A stretch of DNA of 64,000 nt from an uncultured Eggerthella sp. (GTDB lineage: Bacteria; Actinomycetota; Coriobacteriia; Coriobacteriales; Eggerthellaceae). Position numbers and translations under genes: made by a program. The first letter of the stretch is position 1. Every line of letters starts with the position of its first letter. The notes under the pieces were generated by a model. The model was not told the DNA's origin, did not search any database, and saw only the letters and a list, made by a program, of their open reading frames with translations. The stretch is from contig UQNZ01000004.1 in assembly GCA_900542525.1 (NCBI GenBank), forward strand, positions 72,043 to 136,042. The letters are read 5' to 3'. Shown piece after piece: positions 8,533-17,672 of the stretch.

Positions 8533-8691
8533 TGCTTTTGTCCTTTCATCGTGAGATTCTTGCGCGGAATCCCCGAGAAGGGGCTGTTAGGTATTTCGCG
8601 AATGTCGACTTCCGCGATCGTCTCGGAACTGCTTCTCAGAGATCCCACACTTTCATCTTGCGTGTACGAGCGAAAAGCTGCCATCGATTTG

Positions 8692-8720
8692 CCTTACATG
8701 CTCCTTACACCTTCGTAAGG
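8692..8720 (-). promoter_or_regulatory. Candidate response-regulator site upstream of the transporter genes
   Basis: On the minus strand TGTAAGG occurs twice exactly 11 bases apart (8709-8703 and 8698-8692), the helical-phase direct repeat expected for OmpR-family regulators. The first copy also forms an inverted repeat, TTAC-N6-GTAA, with 8715-8719. The site straddles the kinase stop codon and precedes the micro-protein/ATPase/permease unit, where the cognate regulator should bind. I could not place a convincing -35/-10. Confidence 0.4.
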
Positions 8721-9775
8721 TTGCTTTTCTCAAGAAGCGCACGACGACGGTCATGCGGGAAGGCGATCTGTACACGTGTACCTATTCCTTCCTCAGAAGC
8801 AAGCATGATCGAAAGCCCCATGCGGGCGCACATGCGCGCTACCAGATAGAGGCCCATACCAGTAGCAGACCCATGAGCGCGCCCTACTGCGCCGGTGAAT
8901 CCACGATCGAAAACACGTGGCACATCTTCAGCAGGAATGCCGCACCCGTCATCTTTAATCTCAAGCACGGTCGAGCTTGTCGATGATTCCTGCTGCGCTT
9001 CGAAAGCAGCGAATGAAACAAGGTGCGCGTCATATTTGGCAGCGTTCACCACGATCTGCGTGATGATGAATTCAAGCCACATCTTGTCAGCGAATACCGT
9101 AGTATCTGGATCGATCTGAAAATCGATCGTTACCCCGAGCGACGTGAGATAGTGCATGTGCGATTTGCACACCTCTTTTGCAATGTCTGCAAGGTTCACT
9201 TCCCTGATAAGATAGTCGGCCACCAGCGATTCGGTGCGTGCAGCGAAGAGCGATTGCGAGATCAGGTCATCCATGCGCTCAAGCTCGCGACGTAAGGCGA
9301 GCGCGTCCGCGCCGCTCATACGTTTAGTGATGAGCTTCGCGGCAGAGAGCGGCGTCTTCACCTCATGAACCCATAGCTCGATATATTCAGCATTTTCGCG
9401 CGCATTCGATTTCAGCTCGGTGATCTCTTGATTATCGGCTTGCACGATCGCAAGCGCAGCCTCATAGGCAAGCCGTCCTTCCAGAAAAGAAGGCTCATCG
9501 ACCAGATCGATAACATGCGCACCCTGCTCAAGATTGGTCGTTGCTTCTTCGACCTGATGCCAGAAAGACGCCCTGCGCATATATTGCAGAACAAGATATC
9601 CTGTAATACCCATGATCGCGATCAGGTCAATGAAGATGATCCCACCAGTCGACGATTCCAAAACAATGAGAACAAACGTAAGAAGCGCGATGAACAGCGC
9701 AGATCCAACGAGAAATAGAGCCTTGCCCTTGATAAAGGCGCTTGGCGAAAAGCGCGTACGGCGAAGTTCGTTCAC
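8705..9775 (-). CDS. Intramembrane-sensing histidine kinase (BceS-like)
   Basis: A 356-residue kinase with two membrane helices (about residues 19-39 and 45-66) joined by only a few outside residues, so it has no sensor domain of its own. This is the BceS/LiaS type that relies on the transporter for sensing. The phosphoacceptor is His137 in WVHEVKTPL; the ATPase has N-box VNAAKYD, DDGCGIP and GMGLYLV. It starts with GTG in a four-base GTGA overlap with the regulator stop, so the two are translationally coupled. Its partner is the upstream OmpR-type regulator, and the probable input is flux through the adjacent permease. Confidence 0.88.
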   Translation of the reverse strand: MNELRRTRFSPSAFIKGKALFLVGSALFIALLTFVLIVLESSTGGIIFIDLIAIMGITGYLVLQYMRRASFWHQVEEATTNLEQGAHVIDLVDEPSFLEGRLAYEAALAIVQADNQEITELKSNARENAEYIELWVHEVKTPLSAAKLITKRMSGADALALRRELERMDDLISQSLFAARTESLVADYLIREVNLADIAKEVCKSHMHYLTSLGVTIDFQIDPDTTVFADKMWLEFIITQIVVNAAKYDAHLVSFAAFEAQQESSTSSTVLEIKDDGCGIPAEDVPRVFDRGFTGAVGRAHGSATGMGLYLVARMCARMGLSIMLASEEGIGTRVQIAFPHDRRRALLEKSNLTKV

Positions 9776-10476
9776 TCGATCACATACCCGAGCGAACGGC
9801 GTGTCTGGAGGTATTCATCGGGCACATCAAGCTGTGTGAGCTTCTTGCGCAAGCGATTGATGTTGACCGTGAGCGTATTGTCGTCAATGAATGCGTCCGA
9901 TTCCCACAGATCGCACATGATCTCCTGGCGCGAAACGATAGTGCCAGCATTGCGCATGAGTAGAGTGAGGATACGCTGTTCGTTACGCGTGAGCTGGGTT
10001 TCCCTTCCCTGATAGGTAACCGCACAGGTATTCAGATCGAGCGTGAGCCCACGGTGCTCAAGCATGCTAGCTTGCTGCGATTGCTCCCCGCGAGCGACGA
10101 GCACACCTAATCGCGCGAGCAGTGCTGCTGGACGATACGGTTTCATCACGAAATCGTTTGCGCCCAAATTGAGTGACATGACCTCGTGAAATTCATCGGT
10201 TGCTGAGGTGAGTACAATGATGGGAACTTCGCTCTTCGCACGAATAGCACGGCAGATCGCATGTCCATTGGTGCTCGGAAGCGTGAGGTCGAGTATCACG
10301 CAATCGAAATCGCCTGTAAGCGCCTCCTGAGCTGCACGCGCAAAGTCTTCGCAACAATGCACCTCGTAACCATTGAGCTCAAGTAGACTAGCTAGTTCAT
10401 CACGCAGCACAACATCGTCTTCAACAATGAAGACCGAAGAACTCGATGCATCATTAGCATTGTTTACAAAAGCCAT
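9772..10476 (-). CDS. OmpR-family response regulator (BceR-like)
   Basis: A 234-residue regulator with a receiver domain (acidic pocket FIVEDD, phosphoacceptor Asp63 in ILDLTLP, Thr/Ser switch VLTSAT, Lys in MKPY) and a C-terminal winged helix (EQRILTLLMRNAGTIVSRQEI, RLRKKL) of the OmpR/PhoB class. It is first in a regulator-kinase pair ahead of the Bce transporter and would activate the transporter genes. The start ATG 10476 has only a weak SD (GAGAA). A promoter with -35 TTCACC and -10 TACAAT lies just upstream. Confidence 0.9.
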   Translation of the reverse strand: MAFVNNANDASSSSVFIVEDDVVLRDELASLLELNGYEVHCCEDFARAAQEALTGDFDCVILDLTLPSTNGHAICRAIRAKSEVPIIVLTSATDEFHEVMSLNLGANDFVMKPYRPAALLARLGVLVARGEQSQQASMLEHRGLTLDLNTCAVTYQGRETQLTRNEQRILTLLMRNAGTIVSRQEIMCDLWESDAFIDDNTLTVNINRLRKKLTQLDVPDEYLQTRRSLGYVIE

Positions 10477-10515
10477 GGAATTCTCGCATATCCACGTTCA
10501 CTACCACTACAGAAT

Positions 10516-10544
10516 ATTGTACGTAGGCCACACGCAGAGGTGAA
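10516..10544 (-). promoter_or_regulatory. Promoter of the regulator-kinase pair
   Basis: Minus-strand -35 TTCACC (10544-10539), a 17-base spacer and -10 TACAAT (10521-10516). The -10 ends about 40 bases before the ATG at 10476. Matches are four of six and five of six to the sigma-70 consensus. Confidence 0.55.
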
Positions 10545-10606
10545 GCAGTTTGGTGGATTCTTACAAAAACGTATGCTTTCCTGCCCTAAGCGCTCTTGCC
10601 AAAAGG

Positions 10607-12043
10607 CTAACCGATCGTAGTAAGGAAATACTGCGCTTTGCCCTTTTCCTTCGCTTGGTAGAGCGCACTATCAGCAACTGCGTAGAAGTCTTCGAACGGC
10701 ATGGGAGGAGCAGCAAGGCATACTGCACCGATGCTGAGCGTAGGTGAAGCACGGAACTTATGTCCATCAGGCGTTTCGGGCATAACATCGGTCGAGCGCT
10801 GAGCAGCGAATGGACCGCGCGCAAGGTGGCTCAAAACACGATCGGTTGCTGGTCCTGCTGCGAGACCAGGGGCAAAGATGATGAATTCGTCGCCGCCAAA
10901 GCGCGCAACGATATCTTCCTTACGCATGACCTGCTTCATGAAGCGCGCAAGCTCCTTCAAGACCGCATCGCCCTCAAGATGCCCATAGGTGTCGTTGATG
11001 CTCTTGAAATCATCAACGTCGATCGCAACAAGCGTGCATGGGCGCGTTTCGGTGCGCAACGCGGTTTCGATGCGATCGATCGCAGCTGAACGGTTATAGA
11101 GCCCTGTGAGCGCATCGCGCTCCGCCTTTTGACGGAATTGACTCTCGCGCTGAGCTGCCTCATTAGTGTCGAGCAGGCGCCCCACATGACGCACAGGCTT
11201 GCCCTCTTCGTCGTAGAGCACCACCGACTGGTAGCGATACCAGACAGTCTCGCCATCTTCGTTAGTGGTCGAAGTTTCGAAATCCACCAGCGAATTCTCA
11301 CCAATTTGGCTCAAGAGCGGCGAAAGATCGTGTGAGGTGATATTAAGGGTGCAGGGGTTATGGCAACGACGACGAACAACGAAATCTTCCTGGGCTGGTT
11401 CGCGTCCAAAGCGACCTACGAAATCGCCATACACATTCGCCTCCCCAGTTCCACACTGGATATCGAAGAGCACGTCATTCGAAAGCGCGGTGATAATCTC
11501 AAGGCGTTCGTTTGCTAGACGCAAGTTTTCATTCACTTCATGCAGCTCTTCTTCGTCATGCACCTGACCAGAAATGTCCATGAGGGTGACATAGAACCAT
11601 AGCTTGCCTTGCGTGTCTTCAACAAGCTGGCCCCAGTCTTCAACCCAACGTAGTTCCCCGTCAGCGCAGCGAATACGATAACGCAGATGATCGTCATTGC
11701 TCGAAAGGATCTGCGATTCAATGCTCGCAAGCGCCTCTTCGCGGTCTTCTTCGAAGATCATGCCTGAAAAGGTATTGCCGGTAAGTTCGCGGAATTGCTC
11801 TTCGTTCTCGCAGCGAAACATCCGAATGAGTCCCCCGCTTACGCGATCGAGCGTGTCTTCGCCTTCAGCAGGATAGCGGAACAGCCCTCCAGGGAAACGA
11901 TCGAGGAAGCCCCAGTGTGATTCAACATCGACCACTGCCGAAGCCTCCGATGAGGATGATTCATTCGAAGAATCTGCTGCAGGGTCTGCGTTTTCCTGCG
12001 AAACTTTGTCTTCACCTCGACCAAAAATATGATGCCAAGCCAC
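10607..12043 (-). CDS. PAS-domain diguanylate cyclase (GGDEF)
   Basis: A 478-residue cytoplasmic protein that should make cyclic di-GMP. After a disordered Ser/Glu tail come two PAS-like domains, the second containing a Cys/His-rich stretch, and a GGDEF domain (about residues 310-478). The active-site motif RFGGDEF is intact, and an RKED product-inhibition I-site precedes it. No EAL or HD-GYP domain follows. A longer frame opens at 12214, but GTG 12043 is preferred because AGGAGG lies seven bases upstream and the extra sequence is non-conserved in character. It sits beside two hybrid kinases, so it is probably part of the same signalling group. Confidence 0.88.
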   Translation of the reverse strand: MAWHHIFGRGEDKVSQENADPAADSSNESSSSEASAVVDVESHWGFLDRFPGGLFRYPAEGEDTLDRVSGGLIRMFRCENEEQFRELTGNTFSGMIFEEDREEALASIESQILSSNDDHLRYRIRCADGELRWVEDWGQLVEDTQGKLWFYVTLMDISGQVHDEEELHEVNENLRLANERLEIITALSNDVLFDIQCGTGEANVYGDFVGRFGREPAQEDFVVRRRCHNPCTLNITSHDLSPLLSQIGENSLVDFETSTTNEDGETVWYRYQSVVLYDEEGKPVRHVGRLLDTNEAAQRESQFRQKAERDALTGLYNRSAAIDRIETALRTETRPCTLVAIDVDDFKSINDTYGHLEGDAVLKELARFMKQVMRKEDIVARFGGDEFIIFAPGLAAGPATDRVLSHLARGPFAAQRSTDVMPETPDGHKFRASPTLSIGAVCLAAPPMPFEDFYAVADSALYQAKEKGKAQYFLTTIG

Positions 12044-12230
12044 GATGTGGCCTCCTTTTTTCCTACCCCCCCGAGAGCATGAAGCAATGCACTCGTTGCA
12101 TCTTACGTGCACTGAAAAATAATACCACTCCCACATGGGGTTTTGTAGAACAAAAAAGCTTAATAGCAATGAGATGCAAGAAAACACGCCACCCACCCCA
12201 AAGATGGTTGGCATGCTGATCGTTTACCCA

Positions 12231-13781
12231 TTATGAAGCACTGAGCGCATGGATCGCAGCCTTCAGCGCTTTGATGTCGACAGGCTTCGCAACATGAGCA
12301 TCCATGCCGCTTGCAAGGATACGGCGCACATCTTCACTGTGCGTATCGGAAGTTACCGCGATGATCTTCACAGAGTCGCCGCCTTTCGCTTCGCACGCGC
12401 GAATGCAGCGCGTTGCCTCATAACCATCCATGTTAGGCATGTGGATATCCATCGTGATGATGTCGAAGAACCCCGGCTCATGCTTGAGAAACTCATCATA
12501 AGCAATCTGTCCATCTTTCGCTTGGACGACCTGCGCACCTTCCATCTCAAGGTATTCGCAAAGTATCTCGCGATTGATCTGATTATCTTCGACTACAAGC
12601 ACATTCTTACCCTTGAGCGCATCCGCGACCGATGTCTCTTCATTCCCTTCGTCGATCTCAAGCTGAACACGGATCGTGAAGGTCGAGCCTGCGCCAAGTT
12701 CGCTTGTGACGAAGATATTTCCGCCAAGCGATTGGATGAGCTGCTTTGCCGTAGAAAGGCCAAGCCCCATATGCGGGATATCGTCATCGAGACGCGTGTC
12801 TTTCACGCGCACGAATGGCTCGAAGATACGTGTTAGATCGTTCTCTTCAATACCGATACCCTTATCGCTCACTTCGATCTCATAGAATCCATGATCCTGG
12901 TTGAAGGAATTGAGTTCACGGACACACAGCAAGATCGCGCTTCCTTCAGGTGAAAAGGTCGAAGCATTTTCAATGATCGCCCGCAGAGCGCGATTGAGAT
13001 AACTGAAATTCGACTTCACATTTGGATGCTCCACCTCGATCGAGACATCCACATTTTGCTGGCGTTTGTCGAGGCGGTGCGCTGTCTGATCACGCGTGGC
13101 CAAAACGAGTTCGCTCAAACTGAAAGGCTGGTTGCTCTGAAGCATCTCAGCGGTATCGCCATGAAGCTCCATCGCACGCCCCACCATGTCCATAAGGCGC
13201 GTGGCAGCATCATAGATAAGGTAACAGCTATTCTTGGTCTTCTCATCAGTACAGCTCGATGCCATAAGATCTGCAGTCCCAAGAATAGTATTGAGCGGGG
13301 TGAGCATGTCGTGCGAAAGCTTGGAGAGCATCTCTTTTTTGAATGCGTGCTCTTCTTGGATCGAGCGAAAGGTTGCTACCCACACGCGCCTATCATCATC
13401 GAGAACATTCACCGTACACTTGCCCGTAAACCAACGGGGCGTGTTTCCTTTTGCGATCATGCGGAATTCAAAATGCTCGAAAGAGCCATCATCCAATGCC
13501 TTTTGAACAACAGCGCAGTCTTCCGGAAAGACCACATTCATAAAGCTGCCCTGGGAGAGCTCCATGAAATCTTCGACCGTATAGTCGAGATTGTTGAGCG
13601 CGAATTCGCTGGCGAAGTAAAGCGTATAAGACTCATCGAAGAAGCCACACATCGCACCGACCGCCACATTTGCCGCTAGCAGATCATCGACCTGCTGGCC
13701 GAGCGCTCCTTCTCCGGTTGCCTGATCATCGGTGCCGAAGAAGAAAAGATGCTCTTTGTAGTACGAACGGTGGATTTTCAT
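12231..13781 (-). CDS. Hybrid sensor histidine kinase with receiver domain
   Basis: A 516-residue soluble hybrid kinase: a divergent PAS domain (about residues 35-145), HisKA with SKLSHDMLTPLNTI, a HATPase (N-box IIENAS, DKGIGI, GLGLSTAKQL) and a C-terminal receiver (VVEDN, phosphoacceptor Asp in TMDIHMPNMDG, switch VTSDT). No membrane segment and no HPt or output domain, so the phosphate must go to a separate HPt protein or the receiver acts as an inhibitor. The start ATG 13781 follows AGGA. It is divergent from the larger kinase at 13963 and upstream of the cyclase on the same strand. Confidence 0.88.
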   Translation of the reverse strand: MKIHRSYYKEHLFFFGTDDQATGEGALGQQVDDLLAANVAVGAMCGFFDESYTLYFASEFALNNLDYTVEDFMELSQGSFMNVVFPEDCAVVQKALDDGSFEHFEFRMIAKGNTPRWFTGKCTVNVLDDDRRVWVATFRSIQEEHAFKKEMLSKLSHDMLTPLNTILGTADLMASSCTDEKTKNSCYLIYDAATRLMDMVGRAMELHGDTAEMLQSNQPFSLSELVLATRDQTAHRLDKRQQNVDVSIEVEHPNVKSNFSYLNRALRAIIENASTFSPEGSAILLCVRELNSFNQDHGFYEIEVSDKGIGIEENDLTRIFEPFVRVKDTRLDDDIPHMGLGLSTAKQLIQSLGGNIFVTSELGAGSTFTIRVQLEIDEGNEETSVADALKGKNVLVVEDNQINREILCEYLEMEGAQVVQAKDGQIAYDEFLKHEPGFFDIITMDIHMPNMDGYEATRCIRACEAKGGDSVKIIAVTSDTHSEDVRRILASGMDAHVAKPVDIKALKAAIHALSAS

Positions 13782-13962
13782 ACGTTGTCCTGCTGATACG
13801 CCAATATGATGAGATGCTTGTTTCGCTTCACCATAAATAATAGTCCGATTCCTCTCGGAGTGCAGGGGGAATGTGCCCCAAGCTCATTTTTTATACTGAT
13901 TTGTTTCCCTATCAACGCAAGTGAACGCTACAATATACAAGTTACTGAATAAGCGAGGGCGT

Positions 13963-16707
13963 ATGTATACTGCAAAGCTTCATATCTATCTTATAGGGTT
14001 TTCGCAGGACAGCGTCACGCTCATCTCGAACATCAAGCCTCTTTTCAACTTCCAGCATAGCGTTCATGCAAGTGAGAGCATCGATACTGGCACGATCAGT
14101 GAAGCCGACCTCATTCTCGTACGAACGAACGCTCCTGAAGCAACGCAGCTCGTAAACGACATCGCAGCGCAATGCAAAGACAGTGCCGATATCATCCTGG
14201 TAGCTCCCGCTGAAACCTTCGCCGAGCTCGATGAAGCGGCATGTCTCCTCTTTGATTTCTGGGAAGCGCCGCTTGACGATGCACTGCTCGCTTTTCATTT
14301 CAAGAAATGGCAAGCAGACCGAAAGCGCCAAGCCGATCTCTGGCAAACCGACCAATTCCTCAACACCACCATCGATTCGATTCCAAACCTTATCTGGTAT
14401 AAAACACGCGATGGTATCCACGAGAAGGTAAACGACAGCTTCTGCGCCACCGTGCGCAAGACCAAAGAGCAAGTCCAAGGACGAGGTCACGCATACATTT
14501 GGGACGTGGAGCATGACGATCCCGCCTGCATTGAATCAGAGAACGAGGTCATGGCATCAGGCAAAACGTGCGTTTCTGAAGAGGCCGTGCAAACCTCCGA
14601 GGGCAATCGATTGCTTACCACCTATAAATCACCACTCTACGACATTGATGGCACGGTCATGGGAACAGTGGGTGTTGGCATCGACATCACCCAAGAACGC
14701 GCTTACGAACAAAGCCTTATCGACAAGAACCAAGCGCTCGAAACCATCTTCCGCTCGCTCGACTGCGGCGTGCTCACCCATAGTGTCGATGGCACGCGCA
14801 TCTTGGGCGTGAATCAAAAAGCGCTCGACATCTTAGGATATGCCACCGAACAAGAGATGATGGACGATGGATTCGATACGATCGCTCATTCAGTGGTCGA
14901 AGAAGATCGTAACCGCATGATCGACCAGATCCATCAACTACGCAATGTGGGTGACAACAATTCGACTCAATATCGCGTGCGCCACAGCGATGGCTCGCTC
15001 ATTCACGTGATGGGTGATATGAAACTCATAGAAAACGATGGTGAACGCTATATCCAGCGCTTTTTGCTCGATATCACCAAGCAAAAGAACCTTGAGGCAC
15101 AAAAGGAACTCGTACACCATAGCCTGATCCAAGCGCTCAGCAGCGACTATATGGTCGCCTGCTCATTCCAGCTCGATTCCAATACGAGCGAAGCGCTCCA
15201 AGTATCAGAAGACCTCGATGAAGAACTGCGCAACATCTTCGCAGGAAATATCGCACTCGAACAAACGATGAGCACCTACATCGACAAGCGCGTTGACGTT
15301 GAAGATCAAGAGATGGTCCGCTCCTTGCTCACCCCTCAAAACATTCGTCACGAGCTTTCCTTACACGATCGCTTCGACCGCATCTACCGCACCAATACGA
15401 ATGGCGAGATCCAGTATTGCCAGTTGAGCGTTACAGGGGTACGTGCTGGCGAGGAAAACTTCATCGTAGTAGGCCTGCGCAATATCGATCAGCAGATTCG
15501 CGAAGAGCTCGAACAAAAGACGCTCCTTGAAGAAGCGCTCGGATACGCGAATCGCGCCAATGAAGCAAAGAGTACCTTCCTCTCGAACATGAGCCACGAC
15601 ATCCGTACCCCCATGAATGCGATCGTTGGCTTCACCGAATTGGCAACACGCCATATGAATGACCCCGAACGCGTAGAGGAATATCTCTTCAAGATCAAAA
15701 CTTCAGGCAATCATCTGCTGAACCTGATCAACGACGTCCTCGACATGGGTCGCATCGAACAAGGCAAGCTTTCGCTCGACGAAGGTCCCTGCGACCTGAA
15801 AGATATCTTCGCCGCACTCGAAGAGATCCTTGCTCCCGAGATCGAATCGAAGAAGCTGGAGTTCGATGTCAGCACGGACCTCACCCACAATGAAGTGCTC
15901 TGCGACAAAGTGAAGCTCAATCAGATACTCATGAATCTTTTGAGCAATTCGGTGAAGTTCACCCCCGCAGGTGGCAGGGTGCACCTGAGTCTTACTGAGC
16001 TGCCCACGAATGACATCGAAAGCGGCTGTTATCGTGTGGTCGTCTCTGATACTGGCATCGGCATGGCTCCTGAATTCCTCAAGCAGATCTACGACCCATT
16101 CGAGCGTGAACGCACGCAGACGATCAGCGGGATTCAGGGAAGCGGCTTAGGTATGGCCATTGTGAAGAATCTCGTCAACATGATGGGTGGCACGATCCAA
16201 GTTGAGAGCGAAGTAGGAGTAGGCACCACCTTCACGGTCATCTTCACCTTCAAGCTCGTCTCTGCACGAGATGCTGCAGCAGTGGAGAGAAGCGAGCGAT
16301 CAGCACCCTTCCAAGCCGAACGTGCCCAAAACTACCACATCCTTTTAGTCGATGACAATATGCTCAATCGTGAGATCGCAGTGGAGCTGCTCAGCGATGC
16401 GGGATTTGCCATAACTACTGCCATCAATGGCAAGGATGCCGTTGAACAAGTAGCTTCATCCAGCCCAGGAACCTTCGACTTGGTGCTCATGGATATCCAA
16501 ATGCCCATCATGAACGGCCACGAAGCTGCACGTGCGATCCGGGCTCTGCCTAATAAGGCAGTTGCCTCGATACCGATCCTTGCTGTTACCGCCGATGCCT
16601 TCGATGAAGACCGCCAGCGTGCTCTTGAAGCAGGTATGGACGGTCATCTTCCCAAACCGATCGAGGTAGACAAGCTCTTCGGCGTACTTGATACCTTGCT
16701 CGATTGA
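13963..16707 (+). CDS. Multi-PAS hybrid histidine kinase with N-terminal receiver-like domain
   Basis: A 914-residue cytoplasmic hybrid kinase. Residues 1-120 look like a degenerate receiver fold (alternating hydrophobic strands, ADLILVRTN, IILVAP) without a clear phosphoacceptor. Two PAS domains, a further PAS-like segment, HisKA (NMSHDIRTPMNAI), HATPase (LLSNSVKF, DTGIGM, GSGLGMAI) and a canonical receiver (LVDDN, LMDIQMPIMNG) follow. The frame opens at GTG 13921, but ATG 13963 has GAGGG close upstream. Its catalytic core closely resembles that of the kinase at 39564. The cognate partner is not visible. The input is probably cytoplasmic (redox or metabolite through PAS). Confidence 0.87.
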   Translation: MYTAKLHIYLIGFSQDSVTLISNIKPLFNFQHSVHASESIDTGTISEADLILVRTNAPEATQLVNDIAAQCKDSADIILVAPAETFAELDEAACLLFDFWEAPLDDALLAFHFKKWQADRKRQADLWQTDQFLNTTIDSIPNLIWYKTRDGIHEKVNDSFCATVRKTKEQVQGRGHAYIWDVEHDDPACIESENEVMASGKTCVSEEAVQTSEGNRLLTTYKSPLYDIDGTVMGTVGVGIDITQERAYEQSLIDKNQALETIFRSLDCGVLTHSVDGTRILGVNQKALDILGYATEQEMMDDGFDTIAHSVVEEDRNRMIDQIHQLRNVGDNNSTQYRVRHSDGSLIHVMGDMKLIENDGERYIQRFLLDITKQKNLEAQKELVHHSLIQALSSDYMVACSFQLDSNTSEALQVSEDLDEELRNIFAGNIALEQTMSTYIDKRVDVEDQEMVRSLLTPQNIRHELSLHDRFDRIYRTNTNGEIQYCQLSVTGVRAGEENFIVVGLRNIDQQIREELEQKTLLEEALGYANRANEAKSTFLSNMSHDIRTPMNAIVGFTELATRHMNDPERVEEYLFKIKTSGNHLLNLINDVLDMGRIEQGKLSLDEGPCDLKDIFAALEEILAPEIESKKLEFDVSTDLTHNEVLCDKVKLNQILMNLLSNSVKFTPAGGRVHLSLTELPTNDIESGCYRVVVSDTGIGMAPEFLKQIYDPFERERTQTISGIQGSGLGMAIVKNLVNMMGGTIQVESEVGVGTTFTVIFTFKLVSARDAAAVERSERSAPFQAERAQNYHILLVDDNMLNREIAVELLSDAGFAITTAINGKDAVEQVASSSPGTFDLVLMDIQMPIMNGHEAARAIRALPNKAVASIPILAVTADAFDEDRQRALEAGMDGHLPKPIEVDKLFGVLDTLLD

Positions 16708-16742
16708 TCCCGCCAGTTTTCCCACAGCATACCTCAAGAGGT

Positions 16743-16759
16743 CGAACGACCGGGTAGTT
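16743..16759. repeat. Dispersed 17-bp intergenic repeat, copy 1
   Basis: CGAACGACCGGGTAGTT, also at 36403 and 62098. The inner part is a near-palindrome (AACnACCnGGTnGTT). This copy lies between the hybrid kinase and aroD, and matches copy 3 over 21 bases. Confidence 0.6.
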
Positions 16760-16853
16760 TGTCACCCCGCATCGTGGTATAAAGAGAAAGAACAACGAAT
16801 GACACCCGTTCGCGGTAGTTCACATCACAGATTCACATAGTGAGGAGACGATT

Positions 16854-17618
16854 ATGACAGCGCTCGAGATCAAAGGCATGAAGATCGGCGAAGGCCTCCC
16901 GAAAACCATCATCTCACTCATGGATCCTACGGTCGAGGAGACCATCGAAACGATCAAGGCTGGCATCGAAGTAGGTGTTGACGCTTTTGAATGGCGCGGC
17001 GATTTCGCAGCCGACCTGCACGACTCAGCACAGATGGCAGCCAACAGCAAACTGATCGCTGCCGCCACACCGAACAACCCGCTACTCTTCACTATGCGCA
17101 CCATAGAAGCTGGTGGACAAGCTACTCTCCCTGTCGATGAATATGTAGCGCTGAACAAAGCGATCATCGAAGCCGGTGCGATCGATATGGTCGACATCGA
17201 TATCGAATTGGGCGAAGCATCCACCATGGAACTGGTTGCCTTCGCAAAGGAGCACCAGGTAGCAACCGTTATCTCCTACCACAATTTCAGGGGCACCCCT
17301 TCAGTTGAATGGATGGTCCATCTCATGTGTCGCATGCATAACCTTGGAGCAGACATTCCTAAGATCGCCACCATGGCGCTCTGCCCCGAAGATACCCTGC
17401 GCCTTCTACAGGCAACTTACGAAGTGTCGAAGCTCCATCATGATGGCCCGCTGCTCACCATGGCCATGGGGCGCGACGGTTCCCTCTCTCGCTTGACCGG
17501 CGAAATGTATGGCTCTTCGCTCACCTTCTGCGCACTCAAAGCAGCGTCTGCCCCTGGTCAGGTTGATGTGCGTCAAGCTAAACGCATCATGCAAGAGCTG
17601 CATGAGGTCATCGCCTAA
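16854..17618 (+). CDS. aroD: Type I 3-dehydroquinate dehydratase
   Basis: A 254-residue class I dehydroquinase that dehydrates 3-dehydroquinate to 3-dehydroshikimate through a Schiff base, the third step of the shikimate pathway. His143 (SYHNF) and Lys170 (IPKIATMA) fall exactly where the catalytic pair sits in the enteric enzymes. Glu46/Arg48 (FEWRGD), Arg82 (MRTIEAGG) and the C-terminal Gln loop are present. AGGAG precedes the ATG. No other aromatic-biosynthesis gene is adjacent, so it may be one of several copies or serve quinate/shikimate use; the sequence alone does not decide. Confidence 0.93.
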   Translation: MTALEIKGMKIGEGLPKTIISLMDPTVEETIETIKAGIEVGVDAFEWRGDFAADLHDSAQMAANSKLIAAATPNNPLLFTMRTIEAGGQATLPVDEYVALNKAIIEAGAIDMVDIDIELGEASTMELVAFAKEHQVATVISYHNFRGTPSVEWMVHLMCRMHNLGADIPKIATMALCPEDTLRLLQATYEVSKLHHDGPLLTMAMGRDGSLSRLTGEMYGSSLTFCALKAASAPGQVDVRQAKRIMQELHEVIA

Positions 17619-17672
17619 CGACCGTGCTTCGCTAAAACACTTTCGTTATTCAGCGGGATCCTAAAGAGGCCT

